DNA of 64,000 bases from CAWBQO01 sp963790965 (GTDB lineage: Bacteria; Bacteroidota; Rhodothermia; Rhodothermales; DASSAV01): contig CAWBQO010000004.1 in assembly GCA_963790965.1 (NCBI GenBank), positions 15,169 to 79,168 on the forward strand, read 5' to 3'. A model generated the notes under the pieces. That model was not told the origin of the DNA and made no database searches. It saw only the letters and a program-made list of their open reading frames with translations. The translations under genes and the position numbers were made by a program. Position 1 is the stretch's first letter. Each line of letters starts with the position of its first letter. Positions 35,146-44,932 of this stretch are shown one piece after another.

Positions 35146-37506
35146 ATGCGAAGTGTGACGATCCTCAGCGCGATGCTCGCGCTGATGCTGGTTGCCCCCG
35201 CCGCCATGGCGCAGGTCGAACCAGTTTACCCTTATCCCGCGGACCCGGAGACGCCGGTCCTCGGAGATAACTTTATCTTTTTCGTCGATGGCACCAACAC
35301 GAAGGTGCAGAACGTCATCGGCGGGACCATCATGAACAATCCGCAGGATGCCAGTGACAAGGTGATCAAGCTCGGCGTTGGCTCTTGGGGTCAGGCGGGC
35401 TTCGCTTGGGACGAGACCGGCGTCAACATGGAGCAGAATATTGACGACGGCGACTCGCTCTTCCTCGACATCCAGGTTCCGGCTAACACGCAGAAGCTCG
35501 TGGCACTTACCATCCGCGACTTTGCAGGAACAGTGAGTTCGGATCCCGATTCCGACCTGCCGTTCGGCGTTACGTGGTGGCTGCCGGATTCGCTCTATGA
35601 CGGCAACTGGCATCACCTCGAAATTCCGCTTCCTTTCAAGACGAAGGCCATTCAGGATTCGGCGAAGATCGGCAAGTACGCCGACGGAACGGCGATCCCC
35701 GCGGAACTCATGCCGAGCCGGGCAAAGCTGAACTGGGGCTACTTCACGCCCTGGAACGGTTCCGTGAGCGTCGGCCCCGGCCATGAGCAGTGGAAGGACA
35801 TGACCTGGTACCGCATTCGCCGCGTCGGTATTTCCTTCGAAGGAGACGGAGGTGCCGGTCCGCTACTCGACAACGTGTACATCGGCAACTCAGGGGTCGA
35901 CATGTCGGTGGCCACGCAGCCCGCGCAGTCTCCGCTGCCGAACCTGAACGTCACCTCCGACGGGGACATGGCGTATATCACATGGACGCACGATCCGACG
36001 TCGGATATTGGCGCGTACAACCTGTACACGAGCAGCAAGCCGATCACCGGTCCGAACGATCCCGACGCGCGCTGGCTCGCCGGATTTGGCGTCGACGGAG
36101 ATCTCAGCTACGAGCATCCGGTTTATTCTCCGCACCCGAGCGACGCCTCGCAGACGTACTACTATGCGCTCGTTGCGGCCAACACGTTTGGCTACGTCCC
36201 GAACGACGCGACCATAGAGACCGCAAGCCTCACCACGGAAGGCCGCCCGATTCCGTACATCTATGCGCTTACGGACGAGCAGCACGCAACCATCGAGAGC
36301 AACCTCATGGCCGGTGTTGCCTCTGCGGACGGATTTAACGGGGACGTGATGAAGCCGTTCGTCCTCATGGGCAATACGGCGACCGACTATCCCGGCGAGT
36401 ATACCGGCGAGATGGACGCTTCGGCGAAGGTCTGGGTGGCATATAAAAAGGCTGCCGACTTCACGAGCTTCTATATCTATGCCGAAGTCATGGACGATTC
36501 GCCGTACCTGACGACCGTTCGCGCTCCCGAGTACGACGGCGCTTCGGGATTCAAATCGTGGGCGCACGCCGACATGGGTGACTTCCAGGATCCGACGATC
36601 TCGTGGAACGTCTATCTGCGCGATCAGCTGCAGTTTTACTTCGGCACCTACGATGTGCCGTTTACGGAAGGTTCCAAGGGTGGCCGCAAGCGCGGAGCCA
36701 CGCCGGATTACTTCCTCTCGTTTACGCCATACGTGACGACGCTGGCTGAAGAGAACACCGGCAACATCGAGGACGTGCTCGTTCGCTTGTGGGCGGAAAA
36801 AGCATTGAAGCTCGACGATACGCAGGGAGATACCACCTACTTCTACAGTTCGGCAACCGAACTCGTGATTCCGCCCGTGTATGAGAATATCCTGGATGGA
36901 TCCGGTGCCCGGATCGGATGGAAGATCCTCGCTGCGATTGATGCTACTGATCTGCTTCAGGCGAAGGATGCCTCCGGCAACCCGGTGGATGCCATTTTCG
37001 AGGCACCCGCTGATGACGGCATCAAGTACATCCCCTTCGCCATTAATCTGGTCGATAAGGACGATGACTTTAAGCCGAATCACGGCAACTGGTGGGAAAT
37101 TGCGAGCACGACGCTCGGGTGGTCGACCAAGCCGGACGCGAGCTTCTACGAGCCGGAGCCGACTGTTAATGACGTAGGTGCCGTGGCGGTGGTCGGCCTT
37201 GACCGCATCATCGTGGCCAACGAGACGGCCGACGTGCCCGGCACGTTCGAGCTGCTGCAGAACTACCCGAACCCGTTCAACCCGAGCACGACGATTGCTT
37301 TCGAGCTTCCGACGGCTTCGGACGTGACGCTGACCGTCTATGACGTGCTCGGCCGCCGCGTTGCGACCCTCCTCCAGGGCCAGCAGTTTGCAGCGGGCCG
37401 CGTAACCGTCACGATGGACGCGCGCACGCTCACCGCGGGTACGTACTTCTACCGCGTCGAAGCCGGTGACCATACGGCCACCAGGCAGATGATGCTCGTT
37501 AAGTAA
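35146..37506 (+). CDS. Multidomain exported protein, probable surface glycan-binding protein
   Basis: A 786-residue T9SS-exported protein without a recognisable catalytic domain. The start at 35146 gives a signal peptide ending APAAMAQ. An N-terminal beta-sandwich of carbohydrate-binding appearance (about 25-255; DDGDSLFLDIQVP, DGNWHHLEIPLP, WYRIRRVGISFEG) is followed by a fibronectin III-like domain (about 262-360), a CBM9/DOMON-like region (about 375-685; ASAKVWVAYKKA, FYIYAEVMDDSPYL, ISWNVYLRDQLQFYFGTY) and a T9SS sorting domain (about 704-786; NYPNPFNPSTTI). It is the first gene of the TonB-receptor module and is separated from the receptor by a strong hairpin. I infer a role in capturing polysaccharide at the surface, replacing the usual SusD/SGBP. 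The precise families of its binding domains need a structural comparison. Confidence 0.7.
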   Translation: MRSVTILSAMLALMLVAPAAMAQVEPVYPYPADPETPVLGDNFIFFVDGTNTKVQNVIGGTIMNNPQDASDKVIKLGVGSWGQAGFAWDETGVNMEQNIDDGDSLFLDIQVPANTQKLVALTIRDFAGTVSSDPDSDLPFGVTWWLPDSLYDGNWHHLEIPLPFKTKAIQDSAKIGKYADGTAIPAELMPSRAKLNWGYFTPWNGSVSVGPGHEQWKDMTWYRIRRVGISFEGDGGAGPLLDNVYIGNSGVDMSVATQPAQSPLPNLNVTSDGDMAYITWTHDPTSDIGAYNLYTSSKPITGPNDPDARWLAGFGVDGDLSYEHPVYSPHPSDASQTYYYALVAANTFGYVPNDATIETASLTTEGRPIPYIYALTDEQHATIESNLMAGVASADGFNGDVMKPFVLMGNTATDYPGEYTGEMDASAKVWVAYKKAADFTSFYIYAEVMDDSPYLTTVRAPEYDGASGFKSWAHADMGDFQDPTISWNVYLRDQLQFYFGTYDVPFTEGSKGGRKRGATPDYFLSFTPYVTTLAEENTGNIEDVLVRLWAEKALKLDDTQGDTTYFYSSATELVIPPVYENILDGSGARIGWKILAAIDATDLLQAKDASGNPVDAIFEAPADDGIKYIPFAINLVDKDDDFKPNHGNWWEIASTTLGWSTKPDASFYEPEPTVNDVGAVAVVGLDRIIVANETADVPGTFELLQNYPNPFNPSTTIAFELPTASDVTLTVYDVLGRRVATLLQGQQFAAGRVTVTMDARTLTAGTYFYRVEAGDHTATRQMMLVK

Positions 37507-37520
37507 GTATTGCCTGAACG

Positions 37521-37549
37521 AATAAGGGGGCCGCAAGGCCCCCTTTATT
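37521..37549 (+). terminator. Intrinsic terminator-like hairpin between binding protein and receptor
   Basis: GGGGGCC-GCAA-GGCCCCC with an A-rich 5' arm (AATAA) and T-rich 3' arm (TTTATT) makes a nearly perfect 12-bp stem with a GNRA tetraloop followed by T-rich sequence. It starts 14 bases after the stop of the binding-protein gene and ends before the receptor start at 37573. It could be a full terminator or an attenuator that gives more binding protein than receptor. Confidence 0.8.
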
Positions 37550-37572
37550 CTCCTTTCCCTCGCCCTTTCCCT

Positions 37573-40362
37573 ATGCGGTATCAGCGCCTCTTCCTGCTCC
37601 TGCTCCTGAGCGGCTTTGCATTTCCGGCTTCCCTCGTTCATGCGCAAAGCAAGGGGAAAATCTCAGGTAACGTCATCGACGACTTTGGCGCGCCTCTGCC
37701 GGGCGTTCAGGTCGTCATTGAAGGCACCCAGCGCGGCACGGTCACGGCCGCCGATGGGTTCTACCAGATCGTTAGCGTAGATCCGGGTACCTACGCCCTG
37801 AACTTCCGCTTTATCGGCTTCGCCGACCTGACCGTGACCGGCGTCCAGGTCGTTCCCGACCAGACGACCACTATCGACGCCACCATGCGCGAGGAAGTCG
37901 TGCAGGGCGAAGAGGTCGTCGTTGTGGCGCAGCGGCCTATCGTGCAGAAGGACCGCACGACGACAACGGCCTACGTGGACGAAGAGCAGATCGAAGCGCT
38001 GCCCGTCACGTCCCTTTCAGAAATTATCAACCTCCAGGCGGGCGTCGTCGACGGGCACTTCCGTGGCGGCCGCACAAACGAGGTTTCCTACGTCGTTAAC
38101 GGCGTACCGATCAACAATCCGTACACGAACACGGCGGGCTTCGAGATCGAGCAGAACATGGTGTCCTCGCTCGAAGTCATCACCGGCGTCTTCAATGCCG
38201 AGTACGGCCAGGCCACGTCCGGTGTCGTGAACATCGAGACGAAGGGCGCTCCCTCGAAGTGGTCCGGCTCGGCGCTCGTTTTTGCGCGCGCCCTTGCCAG
38301 CGGCCGCAAGATGGACTTTCTGGACCGCACGGCCCCGGCCGGCTCTGCGCTCGCCTACTCGGATTTCGAGACGAAGTCCTACTCCTTCATGGATCTTGCG
38401 GGCGGCCCTACCCGCACCGAGGCAAACGTAAGTCTCGGCGGACCGCTCTACCGCAACCGCCTCGGCATCAACGTCAACGCGCGCTACATCGACGACCAGG
38501 GCTACTTCTTCGGTCGCGATCTCTTCAAGCCGGGCGACTATTCCGCGTTCATCATCAACCGGCCGCCGCGAGGCTACGCCGATCCGGAGAATCCGCAAGC
38601 TGACTACATCATCGAGTCCACCGGAAGCGGCGACTTTGTAAGCATGGCCTCGTCCAAGCGCCTTTCGCTGAATACCGCAGTCGCGCTGGATGTCTCGTCC
38701 CGCCTGAAGCTCGATTACAACCTGTTTCTGCAGGACAACGAGTGGCTCGGCTTCAGCCACGCGCGCAAGTACGCTCCGGACGGGCGCAACAAGAACTACT
38801 CGAACAACATGACCCATATCGCCGGCCTGCGGTATGTGGCGACCCCGACTACCTTTGTCGATATTTCTTACGCCTATCAGCAGGACGATTACGAGTCCTA
38901 CCTCTACCAGGACCCGCTCGATGCGCGGCTCGTCCCGGGAACGTTCGACTCGCAGACGGGGCAGTACGCCTTCATGATCGGCGGCAATGAGCGCTATCAG
39001 GCGGCAAACACGACTTCTTCGCACAGCATCGTGGCCAGCGTGTCGTCGCAGCTCAACCGTATTCACCAGGTCAAGACGGGCGTTCAGGCGCGGTTCTATA
39101 GCCTCGACAACGACGCCTTCCCGATCGAGCACACGGTGTCCGACATCGATGCCGTAACGTCGCGCCCGCTTGCGTGGGTAACGTCCATCCCGGCCGTGGG
39201 CGACTGGCGGCGCAACACGCTGAATGTCAGCCCGCGCGAGTTCTCGGCCTACATTCAAGATAAGATCGAGCTGCAGCACCTGATCATCAACGCCGGACTG
39301 CGCTTCGACCGCTTCGACGCGCGCTACGATGTCCCATTGAACTGGTCGAATCCCGAACCGCTCTACCTTCCGAGTCTCGATGTGGTGGGGGATTCCGTCT
39401 ACAACCGCACGCCGGCGAAGGCCAAGTACCAGCTCAGCCCGCGTATCGGTGTGGCCTTCCCGATCTCGGCCAACGGCGTGATTCGCTTTTCCTACGGCAT
39501 GTTCTTCCAGGTGCCGAACTACCAGGACATCTTCTCGAATCCGAACTACATCATCAACCGCGCCTCGTCAACGACCGGCCTCGGCAACCCGGACATCGAA
39601 CCGCAAAGCACCTCCACGTTTGAAGTGGGCCTGCAGCAGGGCCTGACGGACGCGCTCGGCGTCGAGCTGACGCTCTACAGCCGCGACGTGCGCGAGCTGC
39701 TTTACAACGAGATCGAACAGACCACTACCGGCGACTTCATCGTCCGCTCGGTCAACAAGAACTACGGCACCGTGCGCGGCTTTACGCTCGCCTTCTTCCA
39801 GCGCCAGGCCGGTCCGCTTGCGTGGACGCTCGACTACACGTTGCAGTTTGCCGACGGATCGTTCGCGCTTTCCGGCGACCAGTTCTTGCGCGTGCGCCGG
39901 GGCCTCGACGAGACCTACTCGCTGGCCCGCCTGACGTGGGACCGCCGCCACGTGGCCAACGCCACCATAACGCTCTCGCCCAACAAGGACCTTCGCGCAA
40001 CGCTCATCAACCGGTTCCAGACCGGGCAGCCGTACACGAGCGTGCGTTCGAGCGTCATGTCGAACATCCCGAACAACGTGGACTCTCCGGCCTACTTCAC
40101 GAGCGACCTGCGCGTCTACTACAAACCGTTCTTCATTCCGTTTGACGGCGCGCAGCTCTTCCTGCAGGTCGACAACATCTTCGACACGCAGGTGCAACAG
40201 GCGGTTTACGCCGACTCCGGCACGGCCACCGAGACGCCGACGATGGAGCGCGTGCGCGACACGCCGATTCAGGGCCTGAACACCATCGACGAGTACTTCT
40301 GGCAGCAGGGGTTCTTCGGTTCACCACGACAGATTGCCCTCGGACTCAACTTCCGCTTTTAG
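37573..40362 (+). CDS. TonB-dependent outer-membrane receptor
   Basis: A 929-residue TonB-dependent receptor. The ATG at 37573 starts a signal peptide ending SLVHAQ. A carboxypeptidase-regulatory-like domain (about 27-105; GKISGNVIDDFGAPLPGVQVVIEG) is followed by the plug (about 115-225; VNGVPINNPYTN, VFNAEYGQATSGVVNIETKG) and a 22-strand-type barrel ending in ALGLNFRF with a C-terminal Phe. It should import oligosaccharides across the outer membrane with TonB-ExbBD energy. It resembles SusC in having the extra N-terminal domain, but the barrel is of the Oar-like kind and no susD follows; instead a large exported protein and a PorV-like barrel come next. An alternative is export or adhesion, as proposed for some Oar proteins. 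Confidence 0.88.
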   Translation: MRYQRLFLLLLLSGFAFPASLVHAQSKGKISGNVIDDFGAPLPGVQVVIEGTQRGTVTAADGFYQIVSVDPGTYALNFRFIGFADLTVTGVQVVPDQTTTIDATMREEVVQGEEVVVVAQRPIVQKDRTTTTAYVDEEQIEALPVTSLSEIINLQAGVVDGHFRGGRTNEVSYVVNGVPINNPYTNTAGFEIEQNMVSSLEVITGVFNAEYGQATSGVVNIETKGAPSKWSGSALVFARALASGRKMDFLDRTAPAGSALAYSDFETKSYSFMDLAGGPTRTEANVSLGGPLYRNRLGINVNARYIDDQGYFFGRDLFKPGDYSAFIINRPPRGYADPENPQADYIIESTGSGDFVSMASSKRLSLNTAVALDVSSRLKLDYNLFLQDNEWLGFSHARKYAPDGRNKNYSNNMTHIAGLRYVATPTTFVDISYAYQQDDYESYLYQDPLDARLVPGTFDSQTGQYAFMIGGNERYQAANTTSSHSIVASVSSQLNRIHQVKTGVQARFYSLDNDAFPIEHTVSDIDAVTSRPLAWVTSIPAVGDWRRNTLNVSPREFSAYIQDKIELQHLIINAGLRFDRFDARYDVPLNWSNPEPLYLPSLDVVGDSVYNRTPAKAKYQLSPRIGVAFPISANGVIRFSYGMFFQVPNYQDIFSNPNYIINRASSTTGLGNPDIEPQSTSTFEVGLQQGLTDALGVELTLYSRDVRELLYNEIEQTTTGDFIVRSVNKNYGTVRGFTLAFFQRQAGPLAWTLDYTLQFADGSFALSGDQFLRVRRGLDETYSLARLTWDRRHVANATITLSPNKDLRATLINRFQTGQPYTSVRSSVMSNIPNNVDSPAYFTSDLRVYYKPFFIPFDGAQLFLQVDNIFDTQVQQAVYADSGTATETPTMERVRDTPIQGLNTIDEYFWQQGFFGSPRQIALGLNFRF

Positions 40363-40381
40363 TTAGTACAGCACGCGAGAC

Positions 40382-43300
40382 ATGAACCTACGGCTGAAAC
40401 TCCTTCTTTTGCTGGTACTCCTGCCGGCCGCTGCGCTCCGCAGCAACGCCCAGATTGCCAGCATTCCTCCCGAGTACCGGGGCACGATCGACCGCGTGGC
40501 CCGAGGGGTTCTCGATGGCAACCTGATCGAAACCAACTTTCGTAATCATGGCGAGCTTTCCCGCTGGAGCGATTCGCCGTGGGGCGTCTGGCCGCGTGGA
40601 ACCGGCAACCGCCACATCGACGGCGTGGCGCTCATGGTCGCGGGGCGCGTTCCGGCCAACCGGCTGGACTATCCGGGGCTGTTCCCGAACGCCCGCACCG
40701 ATACGACGGTCAACCCGGTCATTTTGAACTACCGCGACAACGGCAAGACGGTCGGCGCGCGGGACGGCCTTCTCTACGGCTGGCTTCCGCTTCCGGGCTT
40801 CCACAATCCCATTCGCCGCGACGCGGTCACGGGCCGCAACGAGCCGCAGCCGGCGCAAAGCGACGATCCGACCACATGGCCTGCCTTCTGGCCCGACCGC
40901 TTAAACTACTCGGACGATCCCGGCTGGGCGGGCAAGTGGAATGGCCTTTTCGGCAAGGGCGTCTTCAACGCGGACCTCGAAGCGTACTACGTGATGGATG
41001 ACCATCAAGACTACGAGTACCGCATCGACCCCGAGACCGGGTTGAACAACAGCCCGTACGGCGTCTTCTATCCCGATCCGCAGGATTCCACCATGGGCGG
41101 CCTCGGGCTGCGCGTCGGCGTGCGCCTGTTGCAGTGGGCGAACATCCTGGCCGAGGACGTCATGTTCCTCCTCTATGAAGTGAACAACGACGGACGGGTG
41201 AATCACGACTCGCTCTACTTCACCAACCTGATTGACTACGGCTTCGGCGAGCAGGAAAACGACGGTATCGCCGCCTTCGACCCGCAGCTCGACATCGCTT
41301 ACGGATGGGACAGGAGTGGCACGGGCGTGAAAACGAACGGTGAGGTCTACAAGATCGGGTACACCGGGTTTGCGTTCCTCGAAAGCCCCGCCTACCGCGA
41401 CGACGGGATGGACAATGACGAGGACGGCATCGTCGACGAAGACCGGTTCTCGGGGCCTGGAATGCTCATCGAAGGACGAGACGCGATTCTCGCCTACGTG
41501 CAGGGCAATTACGACGTGGCGCTTTTCGAGCAGACGTTTGGTCCCGTTACCGAAACCGCCGCCTATCAACAAGGCTACTGGTGGACGGGCGACGAGAACA
41601 TGAACTGGCGTGGTTTTCTCGACGAGAACAACAACGGCCGCCACGATGAGGGCGAACTGCTCTTCAACGATACCGGGCGCGACGGCCTCGGCCCGAACGA
41701 CCTCGGGTACGTCGATCCGGACGAAGGCGAAGCCAACGGCCGTCCCGACGCGGGAGAGCCGAACTTCGACCGGCTGGACATCCCCGAATCGGATCAGATC
41801 GGACTCACGGGATTCGACCTCAACACCCGTCCCTTCTACGAAAACGGCAATAACCTGAAGACGGACACGTGGCTCTGGGATCGCGTGCTGTTCTCGCAGT
41901 TTCCGCTGGGCACCAAACCCGAGCAGCGCATTGCCGACGTGGAACCGTTCCTGCTCTTTACCTCCGGGCCGGTTCGCCTTGCGCCGGGGCAGACGGACTT
42001 CTTCTCGCTGGCGTGGGTGTTCGGTGCCAACCGGGACGACTTCTACAAGAATCGGCGGACGGTGCAGAACATCTACGACGCAAACTACAACTTTGCGCAG
42101 CCGCCGTTCATCCCGACGCTGACGGCGGTGCCGGGCGACGGGGAAGTGCTGCTTGGCTGGGACCAGGTCGCGTTGCTGAGCTTCGACCGCTTTACCCAGG
42201 AGTTCGATTTCGAGGGCTTCAAGCTTTACAAGGGCACCGACCCGCTCCTGATGGAATCCCGCATCATCTCCGACGCCAACGGCACCCCGACGTTCAACAA
42301 GCCCATCGCTCAGTGGGACCTCAACGACGGCATCCGTGGCACCATCCCGGTGCTGGACAATACTTCGGTCTATAATCTCGGCACTGACAACGGTCTCCAG
42401 TTCTTCTATGTCGACAAGGACGTGAAGAACGGCGTGCGGTACTACTACGCGCTCGTCGCGTACGATCAGGGAGTTATGGACTCGCTCGGTAACGTCATCA
42501 TCGATCCGCAAGAGAACGTGTTCAACTTCTCCGTGGACGAGTTCTCGAACTCGCTCGGCAAGTCCAAGAACGCGCAGGTTGTTGTGCCGCAGTTCCGGAC
42601 GGCCGGGTACGTCAACAGCAGCACGGATCAGGACCTCTCGCGCGTTACCACGGGCGATGGCACCGGCTCCATCGATGTGCGCGTCGTGATCGACGAGGAG
42701 GCGAAGTACGACAACGTCTACGAGATCACGTTCTTCGACTCGACGCTGGACGCGCAGACGGGCGAATACCTGACGCGCTCCTACATGGTGACCGATGTTA
42801 CGGAAGGGACGGTCGTCCTGCCCCGCACGCCGATGTCTGCCTCAACGCCGCTCGTCGACGGCTTCTTCATCGAGATGTTTAACGATGAGCTTATCGAACC
42901 GTTTGCCGACCGGACGGGCTGGGTAAAGGGCCAGGGCACGCCCGACGTGCAGTATGCGCAGAATGCCGCTGAGCTTAGCGATTACGGGACCGACTGGCGC
43001 GTCCAGGTGACGAAGGGGCAGGACGCGGACGTGTGGCTCTACACGCCGGACGACTACGAGCTGCGCTTCAGCAACAACAACGTCTACTTCCCGCCGCGCT
43101 TCTTTCGTCCGGGTCTAATCCGCGATTCGATCAATGTCGAGGCGTGGAACGTCTCGAAAAATCGCCGGGCGGAACTGCTGGTTCGCGACATCAACGACAG
43201 CAAGGACTTCGACGCGGGCGACGAACTGATCATTGCCGAGCGAATCGGCGGCGGTGCCACCGGGACGCTCTACTACCGCTGGGCGGTGCGCTTCCTGGCG

Positions 43301-43750
43301 CCGAGCGGCGCAGGCGACGCGCCGGGCGCGGGCAACGTGGTCCGCATCAGCAATCGCAAGCCGTTCCGCACGGGCGACACGTTCCGGTTCGAACTTGGCT
43401 CAGGCTATGTCGATAACGACCTGGCCCGGGCGGAAATGGACCGCATCGGCGTGGTACCGAACCCGTACATCGCCACGAGTGAACTCGAGCTTAGGACGAC
43501 CTCACAGGCGCGCGGCGACCGAAAGATCATGTTCATCGGTCTCCCGCAGCGATGTACTATCCGCATCTATAACCTTCGCGGCGAGCTAATCCGGCAACTC
43601 GAACACAATTCCGCCGGCAGTGACGGCATGGAGGAGTGGGACCTGCGCACGCGCGATAACCAGGATGTGGCTTACGGCGTGTATATCTACCATGTAGAGG
43701 CTCCCGACCTCGGCGAAGAAAAAACCGGCAAGCTGGCCCTTATCAAGTAG
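40382..43750 (+). CDS. Large exported protein with EF-hand loops, unknown function
   Basis: A 1,122-residue protein that I do not recognise as a named family. It has a signal peptide (MNLRLKLLLLLVLLPAA...SNAQ), no lipobox, and a C-terminal FlgD-/T9SS-like Ig domain (about 1030-1122; VPNPYIATS...GVYIYHVEAP...KLALIK). The middle shows calcium-loop-like motifs: DNDEDGIVDEDR at about 344-355, DENNNGRHDEGE at about 414-425 (EF-hand positions 1, 3, 5, 6, 9 and 12 all fit) and a related ANGRPDAGE segment near 450. A fibronectin III-like domain follows at about 575-690. It starts 19 bases after the receptor and ends 11 before the PorV-like gene, so the three form one unit. I infer a surface lid or binding partner for the receptor, in place of SusD; this is a hypothesis. 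Confidence 0.6.
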   Translation: MNLRLKLLLLLVLLPAAALRSNAQIASIPPEYRGTIDRVARGVLDGNLIETNFRNHGELSRWSDSPWGVWPRGTGNRHIDGVALMVAGRVPANRLDYPGLFPNARTDTTVNPVILNYRDNGKTVGARDGLLYGWLPLPGFHNPIRRDAVTGRNEPQPAQSDDPTTWPAFWPDRLNYSDDPGWAGKWNGLFGKGVFNADLEAYYVMDDHQDYEYRIDPETGLNNSPYGVFYPDPQDSTMGGLGLRVGVRLLQWANILAEDVMFLLYEVNNDGRVNHDSLYFTNLIDYGFGEQENDGIAAFDPQLDIAYGWDRSGTGVKTNGEVYKIGYTGFAFLESPAYRDDGMDNDEDGIVDEDRFSGPGMLIEGRDAILAYVQGNYDVALFEQTFGPVTETAAYQQGYWWTGDENMNWRGFLDENNNGRHDEGELLFNDTGRDGLGPNDLGYVDPDEGEANGRPDAGEPNFDRLDIPESDQIGLTGFDLNTRPFYENGNNLKTDTWLWDRVLFSQFPLGTKPEQRIADVEPFLLFTSGPVRLAPGQTDFFSLAWVFGANRDDFYKNRRTVQNIYDANYNFAQPPFIPTLTAVPGDGEVLLGWDQVALLSFDRFTQEFDFEGFKLYKGTDPLLMESRIISDANGTPTFNKPIAQWDLNDGIRGTIPVLDNTSVYNLGTDNGLQFFYVDKDVKNGVRYYYALVAYDQGVMDSLGNVIIDPQENVFNFSVDEFSNSLGKSKNAQVVVPQFRTAGYVNSSTDQDLSRVTTGDGTGSIDVRVVIDEEAKYDNVYEITFFDSTLDAQTGEYLTRSYMVTDVTEGTVVLPRTPMSASTPLVDGFFIEMFNDELIEPFADRTGWVKGQGTPDVQYAQNAAELSDYGTDWRVQVTKGQDADVWLYTPDDYELRFSNNNVYFPPRFFRPGLIRDSINVEAWNVSKNRRAELLVRDINDSKDFDAGDELIIAERIGGGATGTLYYRWAVRFLAPSGAGDAPGAGNVVRISNRKPFRTGDTFRFELGSGYVDNDLARAEMDRIGVVPNPYIATSELELRTTSQARGDRKIMFIGLPQRCTIRIYNLRGELIRQLEHNSAGSDGMEEWDLRTRDNQDVAYGVYIYHVEAPDLGEEKTGKLALIK

Positions 43751-43761
43751 GTTGTACCCCC

Positions 43762-44808
43762 ATGCAGCATAGATACCTTCCTCTCTGGGCCTTCGCGCTC
43801 GCCTGTTTGCTCCTCGTGCCGGACGCTGCGCTCGCGCAGCGCAAGGTCGGCACAACCGCCGCCCCGTTCCTTTCGCTTGGAACGGGAGCACGCGGCAGCG
43901 CCCTCGGCGACGCTTACGTGGCGAGCGCACGCGGCGCGGACGCGCTCTTCTGGAACCCCGCCGGCATGGCGATTCCCCAGGAGGGCAATCCGTTCGCCTC
44001 GCTGTTCTTCACCAACTACCAGTGGGTGGCGGACATCTCGTACAACGCCGTCGCGTTTACGCTGCCCGTCATGGCCAACCGCCTGATAGGCGTCTCCTTC
44101 GGCGCGGTCGACTACGGCACGATGGACGTGACGAACATCGACAACCCGTACGGCACCGGCGAGCGCTTCGGTGCCACGGACATGATGGTGGGCCTATCGT
44201 ACGCGCAGCCGCTTACCGAACGCTTCTACATCGGCGGCACGGCCAAGTACATCTCGCAGAAGATCTGGGACATGCGGGCCAGCACCGTTGCGCTCGACAT
44301 CGGCTTCGTGCTCATCACGCCGTACATCAACGGTCTGCGCCTCGCGGCTTCCATGCAGAACTTCGGCGGCCGCATGAGCCTCGACGGAATCAACACGGAG
44401 ATCTTTGTGGACCCCATTCCCGGCAACGCGGGCAGCAGCGAGAATATTCCCGTTCGCTACCGCCTCGACACGTGGAGCCTGCCGCTCTCGTTCAAGTTCG
44501 GCGTTGCGGTGCCCGTCGTGAACACGAACTTCGTGCGCTGGGAAGTGATGGCGGAGTCGCAGCAGACGAACGACCAGTATTTGAACGCCGATCTCGGATC
44601 GGAGCTGCGGTTCATGCTTGGAAACACATCGTTTAACCTTCGTGGCGGATACCGCGACTTCCCGCTCGACGAGATTGCCGCGCATGCCTCCTATGGCTTT
44701 GGCATCGAGACGGGGCTTGATCCGGTGCGCGTCGGCTTTGACGTGGCCCGCGTACCGTTTGAGTACCTGGGCAACACGACCCTGATCGACCTGCGGCTGT
44801 ACTTTTAG
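43762..44808 (+). CDS. PorV/PorQ-family outer-membrane barrel
   Basis: A 348-residue outer-membrane protein with a signal peptide ending AALAQ. The mature N-terminus APFLSLGTGARGSALGDAYVA...ALFWNPAGMA is the hallmark of the PorV/PorQ (UPF0164, FadL-like) family. The remainder alternates short amphipathic strands and ends in LRLYF, with the C-terminal aromatic residue expected for barrel insertion. PorV binds the sorting domains of T9SS substrates after they cross the outer membrane and hands them to the attachment complex. Here it sits directly after a receptor and two T9SS-tagged proteins, suggesting a shuttle dedicated to this locus, although a housekeeping role or a transport-channel function is possible. 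Confidence 0.8.
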   Translation: MQHRYLPLWAFALACLLLVPDAALAQRKVGTTAAPFLSLGTGARGSALGDAYVASARGADALFWNPAGMAIPQEGNPFASLFFTNYQWVADISYNAVAFTLPVMANRLIGVSFGAVDYGTMDVTNIDNPYGTGERFGATDMMVGLSYAQPLTERFYIGGTAKYISQKIWDMRASTVALDIGFVLITPYINGLRLAASMQNFGGRMSLDGINTEIFVDPIPGNAGSSENIPVRYRLDTWSLPLSFKFGVAVPVVNTNFVRWEVMAESQQTNDQYLNADLGSELRFMLGNTSFNLRGGYRDFPLDEIAAHASYGFGIETGLDPVRVGFDVARVPFEYLGNTTLIDLRLYF

Positions 44809-44932
44809 CTCTTTGCCGCCTCACGAAACGCCGGAACGGTGGCGGAGGGAACGGGTAAGCGACGTAAACCTTTGTGTTTACCGGCTATACCGGCTCCTTC
44901 TCCCTGTTCTTGTCCCCTCCGGCACCTGACGC

